From contig CAZEQC010000006.1 of the NCBI GenBank assembly GCA_964514285.1, positions 1-64,000 on the forward strand: 64,000 nucleotides of DNA. The letters are read 5' to 3'. Below, one piece after another: positions 42,189-49,555 of this stretch; position 1 is the stretch's first letter, and each line of letters starts with the position of its first letter. The DNA is from SKLM01 sp964514285 (lineage in GTDB: Bacteria; Chloroflexota; Anaerolineae; B4-G1). A model generated the notes under the pieces. It was not told the DNA's origin. It did no database searches and saw only the letters and a list, made by a program, of their open reading frames with translations. A program made the position numbers and the translations under genes.

Positions 42189-42989
42189 GTGTCCAACGAC
42201 GTGTTGAAGGTGGCGACCTACAACGCCAACTCGATTCGAGCGCGGATGGATCTGATCCTGGATTGGTTGGATCGAGAGGAGGCTGACGTTCTCTGCGTCC
42301 AGGAGACAAAGGTGCAGGATCAGGACTTCCCCGAGGAGCCGATTCGTGAGGCGGGCTATCACGTCGTCTATCGGGGGCAGAAAGCGCACGCTGGCGTGGC
42401 GATTGTGAGCTCGATGGAGGCAGAGGATGTGGCCTACGGCTTCGATGACGGCGGCGAGCCCGACGCTCACCGTCTGATCCGCGCCCTCTACGCCGGGGTG
42501 CCGGTGGTGAACACGTACGTGCCCCAGGGCCGCTCCCCCGTCTCCGAGCACTTCCAGTACAAGCTGGACTGGTTCGACCGGCTACGTGCCCTTTTCGAGC
42601 GTCATTACGATCCGAATGAGCCGCTGCTTTGGATGGGAGACTTCAACGTCGCGCCCAAGCCGATCGACATCTATGATCCCAAGGCGAAGGCGAACCACGT
42701 CGACTTCCACCCCGACGCTCGGGCGGCTCTCGATCAGGTCAAGGCCTGGGGCTTCGTCGACGTCTTCCGGCGTCACCATCCGGACGAGGAGGACCAGTAC
42801 ACGTACTACGACTACCGGGCCAAGGATCCCATCGAGCGCGGGATCGGCTGGCGCGTGGACCATATCTGGGCCACCCAGCCGCTGGCGGAGCGCTCGACCG
42901 AGGCCTGGATCGATTTCGACGCCCGCCGGGCGGAGCGCCCCTCCGATCATACCTTTTTGGTGGCGGCGTTCGAGGTGCAGAACGTCTGA
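42189..42989 (+). CDS. xth: Exodeoxyribonuclease III (AP endonuclease)
   Basis: 266 residues from GTG 42189 (SD GGGAGGT). Endonuclease/exonuclease/phosphatase fold with KVATYNANSIRARMD, metal-binding Glu in VLCVQETKVQD, WMGDFNVAP with the catalytic Asp/Asn, RVDHIWAT, and terminal SDHTFLVA. It repairs abasic sites and trims 3' ends. Length is standard for XthA. It follows uspA closely. Confidence 0.95.
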   Translation: MSNDVLKVATYNANSIRARMDLILDWLDREEADVLCVQETKVQDQDFPEEPIREAGYHVVYRGQKAHAGVAIVSSMEAEDVAYGFDDGGEPDAHRLIRALYAGVPVVNTYVPQGRSPVSEHFQYKLDWFDRLRALFERHYDPNEPLLWMGDFNVAPKPIDIYDPKAKANHVDFHPDARAALDQVKAWGFVDVFRRHHPDEEDQYTYYDYRAKDPIERGIGWRVDHIWATQPLAERSTEAWIDFDARRAERPSDHTFLVAAFEVQNV

Positions 42990-43000
42990 AGCGGGATATG

Positions 43001-43107
43001 TCTACACCGAGCAGCGTAGAGTAGACACGGAGAGGCGCAGAGCGGACGAACCTAGATCCTTCTCTGAGTGCTCCGTGTCTCCTCGGCGTGACGCCGTGTA
43101 GGTTCGT
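43001..43107. repeat. Dispersed-type inverted repeat region
   Basis: GACACGGAG (43024-43032) pairs with CTCCGTGTC (43071-43079), and CGAACCT (43047-43053) with AGGTTCG (43100-43106). ACACGGAGAGGCGCAGAG-type wording is typical of dispersed intergenic repeats. No ORF. Confidence 0.6.
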
Positions 43108-43147
43108 GAGATGTAGAGCGTAACAGCCTTAAGGCGCAAGGAGTGGT

Positions 43148-43336
43148 ATGTGCCAAGCAACGGTCTATCTAGGTGATGAAGAGGTCGCCCGTGAGGTGAC
43201 CGGATTGACGTTGGTCGAGGATGGCGTCCGGCTGACGTCGTTTTTCGAGGACCCCCAGGTCGTACGTGGGCGCGTCCTTCAGGTCGATTTCCTTAAGCAT
43301 CGCGTGCATTTGGAGCCGCTGGAGGAGGATGAATGA
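43148..43336 (+). CDS. CooT-like small nickel-binding protein
   Basis: 62 residues: MCQATVYLGDEE, then VTGLTLVEDGVRLTSFF, then VVRGRVLQVDFLKHRVHLEPL. Size, the Cys at position 2 and the ending match the CooT family, in which Cys2 helps bind Ni(II) at a dimer interface. Probably a cytoplasmic nickel chaperone or sensor. SD AAGGAGTGG. It overlaps the next gene by ATGA and starts a four-gene coupled unit. Confidence 0.82.
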   Translation: MCQATVYLGDEEVAREVTGLTLVEDGVRLTSFFEDPQVVRGRVLQVDFLKHRVHLEPLEEDE

Positions 43337-43575
43337 GCGATCGAGGCGACGTCACGTCCGAGAAGCTGCGGGTTCTCTTGCCACACTGGATTGAGCACAA
43401 CGGCGAGCACGCCGAGGAGTTTCGACGTTGGGCGGAGCGCGCCGAGGAGGCCAAAGAGCCGATTCTGGCCGCCGCTCAGCTGGTCGAGGAGGCCAACGCG
43501 CGCCTTGAGGAGGCCCTCGAGACGCTCGGCGGACCCTTGGAGCACCATCACCACCACGATCATCCCCACGACTGA
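43333..43575 (+). CDS. Small helical protein with His-rich tail
   Basis: 80 residues, predicted helical (LRVLLPHWIEHNGEHAEEFRRWAERAEEAK), ending EHHHHHDHPHD. The tail is an obvious metal-binding cluster (Ni, Zn or Cu). It overlaps CooT upstream by 4 bp and the transporter downstream by 1 bp (TGATG). The H-x2-H-x-N-x2-H pattern in the helix is also suited to metal. Likely passes metal between CooT and the transporter (inferred). Confidence 0.78.
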   Translation: MSDRGDVTSEKLRVLLPHWIEHNGEHAEEFRRWAERAEEAKEPILAAAQLVEEANARLEEALETLGGPLEHHHHHDHPHD

Positions 43576-44810
43576 TGGCTGAGGAACAACCGGTCGCTGC
43601 TGCGCCCGCGGATGAGGACAACGTCGAGCGGTGGGGGTGGTATTCCATCGGCATCAACGTCGTCTTGGCCGCCATCAACCTGGTCGTGGCGCTGGCATCC
43701 GGCAGCCTGGCGGTCCAGGCCGAGATGATCCACAACCTGGTCGACTTCCTGACCGCTGTGGCGGTTTTGATCGGCCTCAAGCTCTCCACGCGGAAGACGA
43801 AGGAGTTTCCCTACGGCCTCTACAAGCTGGAGAACGTGATCACCGTGGGGCTGGCGGTGATGATCTTTGTGACCGCCTACGAGATCGCGCGCGATGCTCT
43901 CTTCACGCCTCCCAGCCGGGCCATCGTCGATCCCTGGATGCTGGGCGGGATGATCGTGGCCACCATCATCCCCCTGGTCTTCAGCCACTTCGAGCTGCAG
44001 GCCGGGCGGGCGGCGAACTCCCCGGCCCTCATCGCCGACGCCAAGGAGTACCGCGCTCACGTCTTCACCACCGGGGTGGTCTTCGCCGCCCTGCTGGGGC
44101 AGTGGTTCGAGCTGCCTCTGGATCGGTTTGCGGCGCTGGTCATCGTCATCGCCATCGGCAAGACGGGATGGGAGCTGCTGGCCGACGGGATGCGCGTGCT
44201 GCTCGATGCCTCGTTGGATACCGATACCCTGTTAGAGATCCGCGAGATCATCCTCCAGGAGCCGGCGGTGGCCGAGCTGGCCTGGGTTACGGGGCGGAAC
44301 GCCGGGCGGTTCCGCTTTGTGGAGGCCGAGCTGACGCTCCGTGTGCACGATCTGGAGAAGGCCGAGGCCATCACGGAGCGCATCGAGGAGAAGATCAACC
44401 AGATCGTTCCTCACGTGGAGCGCGTGCTGATCCACGCCGAGCCGATGGAACGCACCCATCTGCACTACGCTGCTCCCTTGGCCGACGAGCCCGAGGATGA
44501 TGGGGGACGCCTCAGCAAGCACTTCGGCGAGGCGCCGGTCTTTGCCCTGGTCAGGATGCGTTTGGAGGACGGAGCGGTGGAGGAACGGCATATCTTGGAC
44601 AACCCCTACGTCCACGAGGAGCGGGCTAAGGGCATTCGGGTGGCCGAGTGGCTCGTGGAACAGAAGGTCGACGTGGTCTTTCTCCAGGAGAGCCTGCAGG
44701 GCAAGGGTCCCGTCTACGTCTTCGGTGACGCCGCGGTGGAGATGCGCCAGACCGAGGCCGACACGCTCGACGAGGCGCTGGCGGCGGCGCGGGAGGAGGA
44801 TGTGCGATGA
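43575..44810 (+). CDS. CDF transporter fused to a NifX/NifB-type cofactor-binding domain
   Basis: 411 residues. Residues 20-300 are a cation diffusion facilitator: LAVQAEMIHNLVDFLTAV supplies the helix-2 metal-site residues, FPYGLYKLENV the loop. The C-terminal cytoplasmic domain ends near LIHAEPMERTHLHYA. Residues about 300-405 (GGRLSKHFGEAPVFALVRM, GIRVAEWLVEQKVDVVFLQ) match the dinitrogenase iron-molybdenum cofactor domain. The fusion suggests export gated or fed by a metallocluster-binding domain. It is coupled to its neighbours on both sides. Metal not decidable; Ni or Fe favoured by context. Confidence 0.87.
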   Translation: MAEEQPVAAAPADEDNVERWGWYSIGINVVLAAINLVVALASGSLAVQAEMIHNLVDFLTAVAVLIGLKLSTRKTKEFPYGLYKLENVITVGLAVMIFVTAYEIARDALFTPPSRAIVDPWMLGGMIVATIIPLVFSHFELQAGRAANSPALIADAKEYRAHVFTTGVVFAALLGQWFELPLDRFAALVIVIAIGKTGWELLADGMRVLLDASLDTDTLLEIREIILQEPAVAELAWVTGRNAGRFRFVEAELTLRVHDLEKAEAITERIEEKINQIVPHVERVLIHAEPMERTHLHYAAPLADEPEDDGGRLSKHFGEAPVFALVRMRLEDGAVEERHILDNPYVHEERAKGIRVAEWLVEQKVDVVFLQESLQGKGPVYVFGDAAVEMRQTEADTLDEALAAAREEDVR

Positions 44811-45841
44811 GGGAGGGTGACCTGACGGAAGCGCGGCTTTACGACAAACTGGACGATCAGTGGGTGCGGTGTCACTTGTGTGCCCATCGCTGCCGCATCA
44901 ACGAGGGGAAGCGGGGGATCTGCTCTGTGCGTGAGAACCGGGGTGGTACGCTCTACACGTTGGTCTATGGACGCACCGTCACCCGGCACGTCGACCCGGT
45001 GGAGAAGAAGCCTCTCTGCCACTTCTACCCGGGGACGAGGGCTTACTCCATCGCCACGGTCGGCTGCAACTTCCACTGTCAGTGGTGTCAGAACGCCAAC
45101 ATCTCGCAGATGCCGCGGGAGACGGGCCTCATCGTGGGGGAGAGCGCCAGCCCGGAGGAGATCGTCGCCGCTGCCAAGCGTTCCGGCTCTCGCAGCATCG
45201 CCTACACCTACACCGAGCCGACCATCTTCTTCGAGTACGCCTACGACACGGCGAAGCTGGCCCACGAGGAGGGCCTGGCCAATATCTACGTCACCAACGG
45301 TTTCATGACCGAGGCGATGCTGGAGGCCTTCGATCCTTACCTGGACGCCGCGAACGTGGACCTGAAGGCCTTCCGGGATGAGACCTACCGTCAGTACGTG
45401 GGGGCGCGGCTGCAGCCGGTCCTGGACAGCCTGAAGAAGATGAAGGAGCTGGGTATCTGGGTCGAGGTGACGACGCTGGTCGTTCCAAACGTCAACGACG
45501 ACGAGGAGGAGCTGCGGGACGCGGCGCGCTTCGTCGCCCAGGAGCTCGGTCCAGAGACGCCGTGGCACGTCAGCCGCTTCTTTCCGGGCTATCAGATGCG
45601 GCACGTGTCGCCGACGCCGGTGACTACGCTGCGCCGGGCGTTGGAGATTGGCAAAGAGGAGGGCCTGCGGTACATCTTCGTGGGCAACATCCCGGACGAG
45701 GCAAACACCGAGTGCCACGTCTGCGGCGAGCTGCTGATTCGCCGCGCCGGCTACCGCATCCTGGCCAGTCACGTCGCGCCCAGGCAGGTCTGCCCCAACT
45801 GCGGCACACCGGTGGCCGGCGTGGGTCTGGCCCTAGAATGA
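44807..45841 (+). CDS. amrS: AmmeMemoRadiSam-type radical SAM enzyme (AmrS-like)
   Basis: 344 residues. The radical-SAM cluster motif VGCNFHCQWCQN (C-x3-C-x2-C) is near residues 86-93. It is preceded by a Cys-rich element (RCHLCAHRCRI...GICSVREN) and the block HVDPVEKKPLCHFYPG that mark the AmrS/pyruvate-formate-lyase-activator-like group. A second Cys pair (CHVCGE...CPNCGTP) is at the C-terminus. Its usual partners (AmmeMemoRadiSam A and B) are not in the window. It overlaps the CDF-NifX gene by ATGA. The modification it catalyses is not known to me. Confidence 0.88.
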   Translation: MREGDLTEARLYDKLDDQWVRCHLCAHRCRINEGKRGICSVRENRGGTLYTLVYGRTVTRHVDPVEKKPLCHFYPGTRAYSIATVGCNFHCQWCQNANISQMPRETGLIVGESASPEEIVAAAKRSGSRSIAYTYTEPTIFFEYAYDTAKLAHEEGLANIYVTNGFMTEAMLEAFDPYLDAANVDLKAFRDETYRQYVGARLQPVLDSLKKMKELGIWVEVTTLVVPNVNDDEEELRDAARFVAQELGPETPWHVSRFFPGYQMRHVSPTPVTTLRRALEIGKEEGLRYIFVGNIPDEANTECHVCGELLIRRAGYRILASHVAPRQVCPNCGTPVAGVGLALE

Positions 45842-45851
45842 GGAGATCAAG

Positions 45852-47657
45852 ATGTCAAAGAAGGATGAGAGACGACGGCGAGAGCTGAGACGCCTCCAGG
45901 AGGCCATTCAGCGTCAGAAGGCAGCGTCTGCCGCCGAGGACGAAGAGAAGGCTATCCAGGACGAGGAGGATGAGACGGCTCTTGAGGACCTCTCGGACTG
46001 GCGTCGGGTCTGGGAAAGGTTCGATACCGCAGACCTCGATGGCAAGATAGCTCTCTTCCGCAAGATACTGGCATCGGGAGAGATGAACGGCGAAGCGGCC
46101 CTTGAGATGTCGAGCACGATCCACAGCTCTCTTGACACCAGCGATCCACAAGGCCGGGCGCGCTATGCTGAGCTGGTTGAGGACCTGTCCAGGCAGGCGC
46201 CAGACGTGTATGAACAGCATGCGGGTTTCTATCGCAAGCACCTGACCTTCGACGCTGTCGCGGCCGAGGCGTGGGCCGACGTTGACCAGCTGCTGGTACC
46301 CTTTGCCGAGGAGTTGGCGTCGGACGTCGATGCCTTCTTCCAGATCGTTGACCAACTGCAATACCATGGTCGGATCCAGCCCCTCATCCGGGCCATGACC
46401 CGTGCCTGGCCAATGGTGCAAGAGTCGGATGACCTCACCGATTGGGGTGTCGAGGAGTTTGCGAAACGACTGATGAAGCTCCATCTGTTCCAATACTTGG
46501 AGACGAGCGAGAACCCTCGTGCTGACGACCCAGAGCTGCTGGAGCGGACGGCTCCCTATAGAGAGTGGGTGGACGTCTGGATGGAGGAGACAATCTCCCA
46601 TCTGACCGTGTCTCAGCCCTCCGATTGGGGGATGGCGGATTTTGGCCCGGCTGTGGACGCTGATCAATGGCGGGAGAACCTCACCATTCTGCTGATGGAG
46701 TTCATCGCCGATCGGCACCGCGCTGGTGTGCCTTACAGTCGAGGGGACATGTTCGCGATGGTGCTCGCGGACAGATTGGCTAGGCAGATGGCCGTGCCTG
46801 CCGAACCGTTTGAGACCACCTCGGGCAGTCAGTCCGGTGGGAAGAGACGCGAGAGACGAGAGCGGGTCATCCCTGCCCCACTGCCCCTGGTACCTCGCTA
46901 CCCGCTCCTGCAGGACACACTGGTCGATCTCTTTCCCAGCTTCGACGCGAAGACGTATCATACTGCTGCCTTGATGGAGCTTCTTCCCTCCTACGTCCAT
47001 TTCCTGGCGCGCCTCGGGTTGATCCACCCGCTACAGATGGACTTGACGTTGGATGAACTGGTGCCCCTCGGCCGGCGCGCGTTGCAGATTCTCGTTGACT
47101 ACGGCGCGGACCCCCATGCGGTGGAAGCCGTGGAGGCCGCCTGGTCCGGCAGAGCGTTCACCGCCATCAAGGAGGATCCGGCGTTGGCAAAGGCCCGGGA
47201 GAGGTCGCCAGAGCCGATCCCTCGAGCGACAAGGCCCAGCGTAGGCCCCGAAGAGGCTCTTGTTTACACCTTCGACGTGACCTACCTGCGAGACCCGGAG
47301 GTGCGCCGGACCATTGAGGTCACTGGGGATGATGCGTTGGATTCGTTGCATGAAGCGATTCTGCGCTCGGTCGGCTTTGACAGCGACCATCTTTACTCGT
47401 TCTTTATGAGCAATCAGGCCTGGGATGAGGCTACCGAGTACAGCTCACCGCTGGCGGACGGGCCGAGTGCCATGGGTGTGCAGATCGCTGACTTGGGACT
47501 GCGTATCAAGCAGCGTTTCCTCTATGTGTTCGACTACGGTGACGACCATCGCTTTGAGGTCCAGTTGGTCGACGTCACGGCCGAGCCGGCGGAGGGCCAG
47601 AGCTATCCTCGCGTCGTGGAGCGCCACGGCGAGGATCCCCCTCAGTACAGCCGGTAG
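45852..47657 (+). CDS. Large protein with C-terminal plasmid pRiA4b ORF-3-like domain
   Basis: 601 residues. Residues 1-45 are a charged coiled coil (KKDERRRRELRRLQEAIQR). The central 400 residues are helical without a motif I recognise. Residues about 470-600 (YTFDVTYLRDPEVRRTIEVTG, LYSFFMSN, RFLYVFDYGDDHRFEVQL) fit the pRiA4b ORF-3-like domain, otherwise found alone or in mobile elements. Cytoplasmic by composition. It follows amrS after 10 bp but its content does not suggest a metal role. Function unknown. Confidence 0.8.
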   Translation: MSKKDERRRRELRRLQEAIQRQKAASAAEDEEKAIQDEEDETALEDLSDWRRVWERFDTADLDGKIALFRKILASGEMNGEAALEMSSTIHSSLDTSDPQGRARYAELVEDLSRQAPDVYEQHAGFYRKHLTFDAVAAEAWADVDQLLVPFAEELASDVDAFFQIVDQLQYHGRIQPLIRAMTRAWPMVQESDDLTDWGVEEFAKRLMKLHLFQYLETSENPRADDPELLERTAPYREWVDVWMEETISHLTVSQPSDWGMADFGPAVDADQWRENLTILLMEFIADRHRAGVPYSRGDMFAMVLADRLARQMAVPAEPFETTSGSQSGGKRRERRERVIPAPLPLVPRYPLLQDTLVDLFPSFDAKTYHTAALMELLPSYVHFLARLGLIHPLQMDLTLDELVPLGRRALQILVDYGADPHAVEAVEAAWSGRAFTAIKEDPALAKARERSPEPIPRATRPSVGPEEALVYTFDVTYLRDPEVRRTIEVTGDDALDSLHEAILRSVGFDSDHLYSFFMSNQAWDEATEYSSPLADGPSAMGVQIADLGLRIKQRFLYVFDYGDDHRFEVQLVDVTAEPAEGQSYPRVVERHGEDPPQYSR

Positions 47658-47710
47658 TGACGGAGGAGGCTCAGGAGATCCAAGTTGCTCAGCCTGGCTC
47701 GCCGTGAACC

Positions 47711-47739
47711 TTGCTCTAGGTCCGCTTTCAGGTTAGTAT
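47711..47739 (+). promoter_or_regulatory. Promoter for XPB helicase, near-leaderless
   Basis: TTGCTC (47711-47716), 17-bp spacer, TAGTAT (47734-47739). The expected start near 47746 is about 4 nt before ATG 47750, and there is no SD. Confidence 0.6.
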
Positions 47740-47749
47740 TCTTTCCACC

Positions 47750-49483
47750 ATGAGCTACAGACCAGAGAACCCCGTCATCGTCCAGGGGGACAAGAGCGTC
47801 CTGCTGGAGGTCGACAACGAGCATTACCGCGCGGCCCGGGACGTGTTGGCGCGCTTCGCGGAGCTGGAGAAGAGCCCGGAGTACGTCCACACCTACCGCA
47901 TCACGCCCCTTTCCCTGTGGAACGCCGCCTCGGCCGGGCTGAGCGCCGAGCGTATCCTGGACGGGCTGCAGCGCTACAGCAAGTACCCCCTGCCGGACAA
48001 CGTCCGGGTCGACATCGAGGATTACGTCTCCCGCTACGGGCGCGTTAAGCTGGTTCGCCGCGAGGGCGACCTGCTCTTGGTCACCGATGACGTCGCGCTG
48101 ACCCTGGAGCTGCTCAATCAGAAGAAGCTCAACGTCTACGTCGACGAGCAGGTGGACGACAACACCCTGCGCGTCGACGCCGCCCGTCGAGGGTACATCA
48201 AGCAGGTCCTGGTCCACATCGGTTACCCCGCCGAGGACCTCGCCGGGTACGTGACGGGGGAGACGCTCTCCTTCCAGCTGCGAGATCGGGCCTCCTCCGG
48301 CCGGCCCTTCGCCCTCCGCAAGTACCAGCGCGATGCTGCCGAGATCTTTTACGCCGGCGGTGCGGCCCACGGCGGGTCCGGCGTCATCGTGCTCCCCTGC
48401 GGCGCGGGCAAGACCATGGTTGGCATGGGCGTGATGGAGACGATGCAGTGCAGCACCCTGATCCTCAGCCCCAACACGGTCGCCGTGCGCCAGTGGATCG
48501 ACGAGCTCCTCGATAAGACGACGCTGACCGAGGGGCAGATCGGCGAGTACACGGGCGAGCGGAAGGAGATTCGCCCGGTGACCATCTCCACTTACCAGAC
48601 GATGACCTATCGCAAGCGCGGCACGAAGGGCCGTGGCCTCCCGATGCTGGAGGAGTTTCCGCATTTCCAACTGTTTGACGAGCGGGATTGGGGTCTGATC
48701 ATCTACGACGAGGTCCATCTCCTGCCGGCTCCCGTCTTCCGCATCACGGCCGAGCTGCAGGCTCGGCGGCGACTGGGCCTGACGGCCACGCTGGTGCGGG
48801 AGGATGGGCGGGAGGAGGACGTCTTCTCCCTCATCGGCCCCAAGAAGTATGACGTGCCGTGGAAGGACCTGGAACGGCGGGGCTGGATCGCGACGGCGAA
48901 GGTGACCGAGATTCGGATCCCTATGCCCCGGGAGCGGCGGATGGCGTACGCCGTGGCGGACAAGCGGGAGCGGTACCGCATCGCCGCCGAGAACCCACGC
49001 AAGTTCGAGGTGCTGGATGAGCTGCTGCGCAAACATCCGGATGACAAGACCATCATCATCGGGCTCTATCTGGATCAGCTGGACCAGGCGTATGAACGGT
49101 ACGGCTTTCCGCTGATCACCGGGGAGACGACGGTGCGCGAGCGACGCCAGCTGTTTGGAAAATTCAAGTCCGGTGAGGAGCCACGGTTGATCATCTCCAA
49201 GGTCGGCAACTTCGCCATCGACCTGCCCAACGCCAGCGTGATGATCCAGATCAGCGGCACGTTCGGCAGCCGGCAGGAGGAGGCACAGCGCATGGGCCGC
49301 ATCCTCCGACCCAAGCGGAACGGCGATATGGCACATTTCTACACGCTGGTCAGCCGGGACAGCCGCGATCAGGCCTTCAGCGCCAACCGTCAGCTCTTCC
49401 TCACCGAGCAGGGCTACAGCTACACCATTCTCTACGACCACGAGGTGGCGGACTACGAGCCCGATAGCGGCGGCAATGACTAG
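47750..49483 (+). CDS. XPB/Ssl2-type DNA helicase
   Basis: 577 residues. An N-terminal damage-recognition-like region is followed by the SF2 core: LRKYQRDAA (Q-like), VLPCGAGKTMVG as Walker A (about 216), IIYDEVHLLPA as the DEVH box (about 319), GLTATLVREDGRE as motif III with the RED region, and AQRMGRILRPK as motif VI. It unwinds DNA 3' to 5' with ATP; bacterial XPB proteins are linked to repair or transcription-coupled processes. It is first in a row with two large partners that share Helicase_C_3-like ends. Confidence 0.95.
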   Translation: MSYRPENPVIVQGDKSVLLEVDNEHYRAARDVLARFAELEKSPEYVHTYRITPLSLWNAASAGLSAERILDGLQRYSKYPLPDNVRVDIEDYVSRYGRVKLVRREGDLLLVTDDVALTLELLNQKKLNVYVDEQVDDNTLRVDAARRGYIKQVLVHIGYPAEDLAGYVTGETLSFQLRDRASSGRPFALRKYQRDAAEIFYAGGAAHGGSGVIVLPCGAGKTMVGMGVMETMQCSTLILSPNTVAVRQWIDELLDKTTLTEGQIGEYTGERKEIRPVTISTYQTMTYRKRGTKGRGLPMLEEFPHFQLFDERDWGLIIYDEVHLLPAPVFRITAELQARRRLGLTATLVREDGREEDVFSLIGPKKYDVPWKDLERRGWIATAKVTEIRIPMPRERRMAYAVADKRERYRIAAENPRKFEVLDELLRKHPDDKTIIIGLYLDQLDQAYERYGFPLITGETTVRERRQLFGKFKSGEEPRLIISKVGNFAIDLPNASVMIQISGTFGSRQEEAQRMGRILRPKRNGDMAHFYTLVSRDSRDQAFSANRQLFLTEQGYSYTILYDHEVADYEPDSGGND

Positions 49484-49555
49484 ACCGGCGAACCAGGGGC
49501 ATAGGCTGCGCCCTTCGCCCCCCGCTTCTTATGTCCAGACGGACCTCATCCACCG

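Noticed and set aside
45852..47657. Transposable element because of the pRiA4b ORF-3 domain
   Set aside because: No transposase, terminal inverted repeats or target duplications around the gene.
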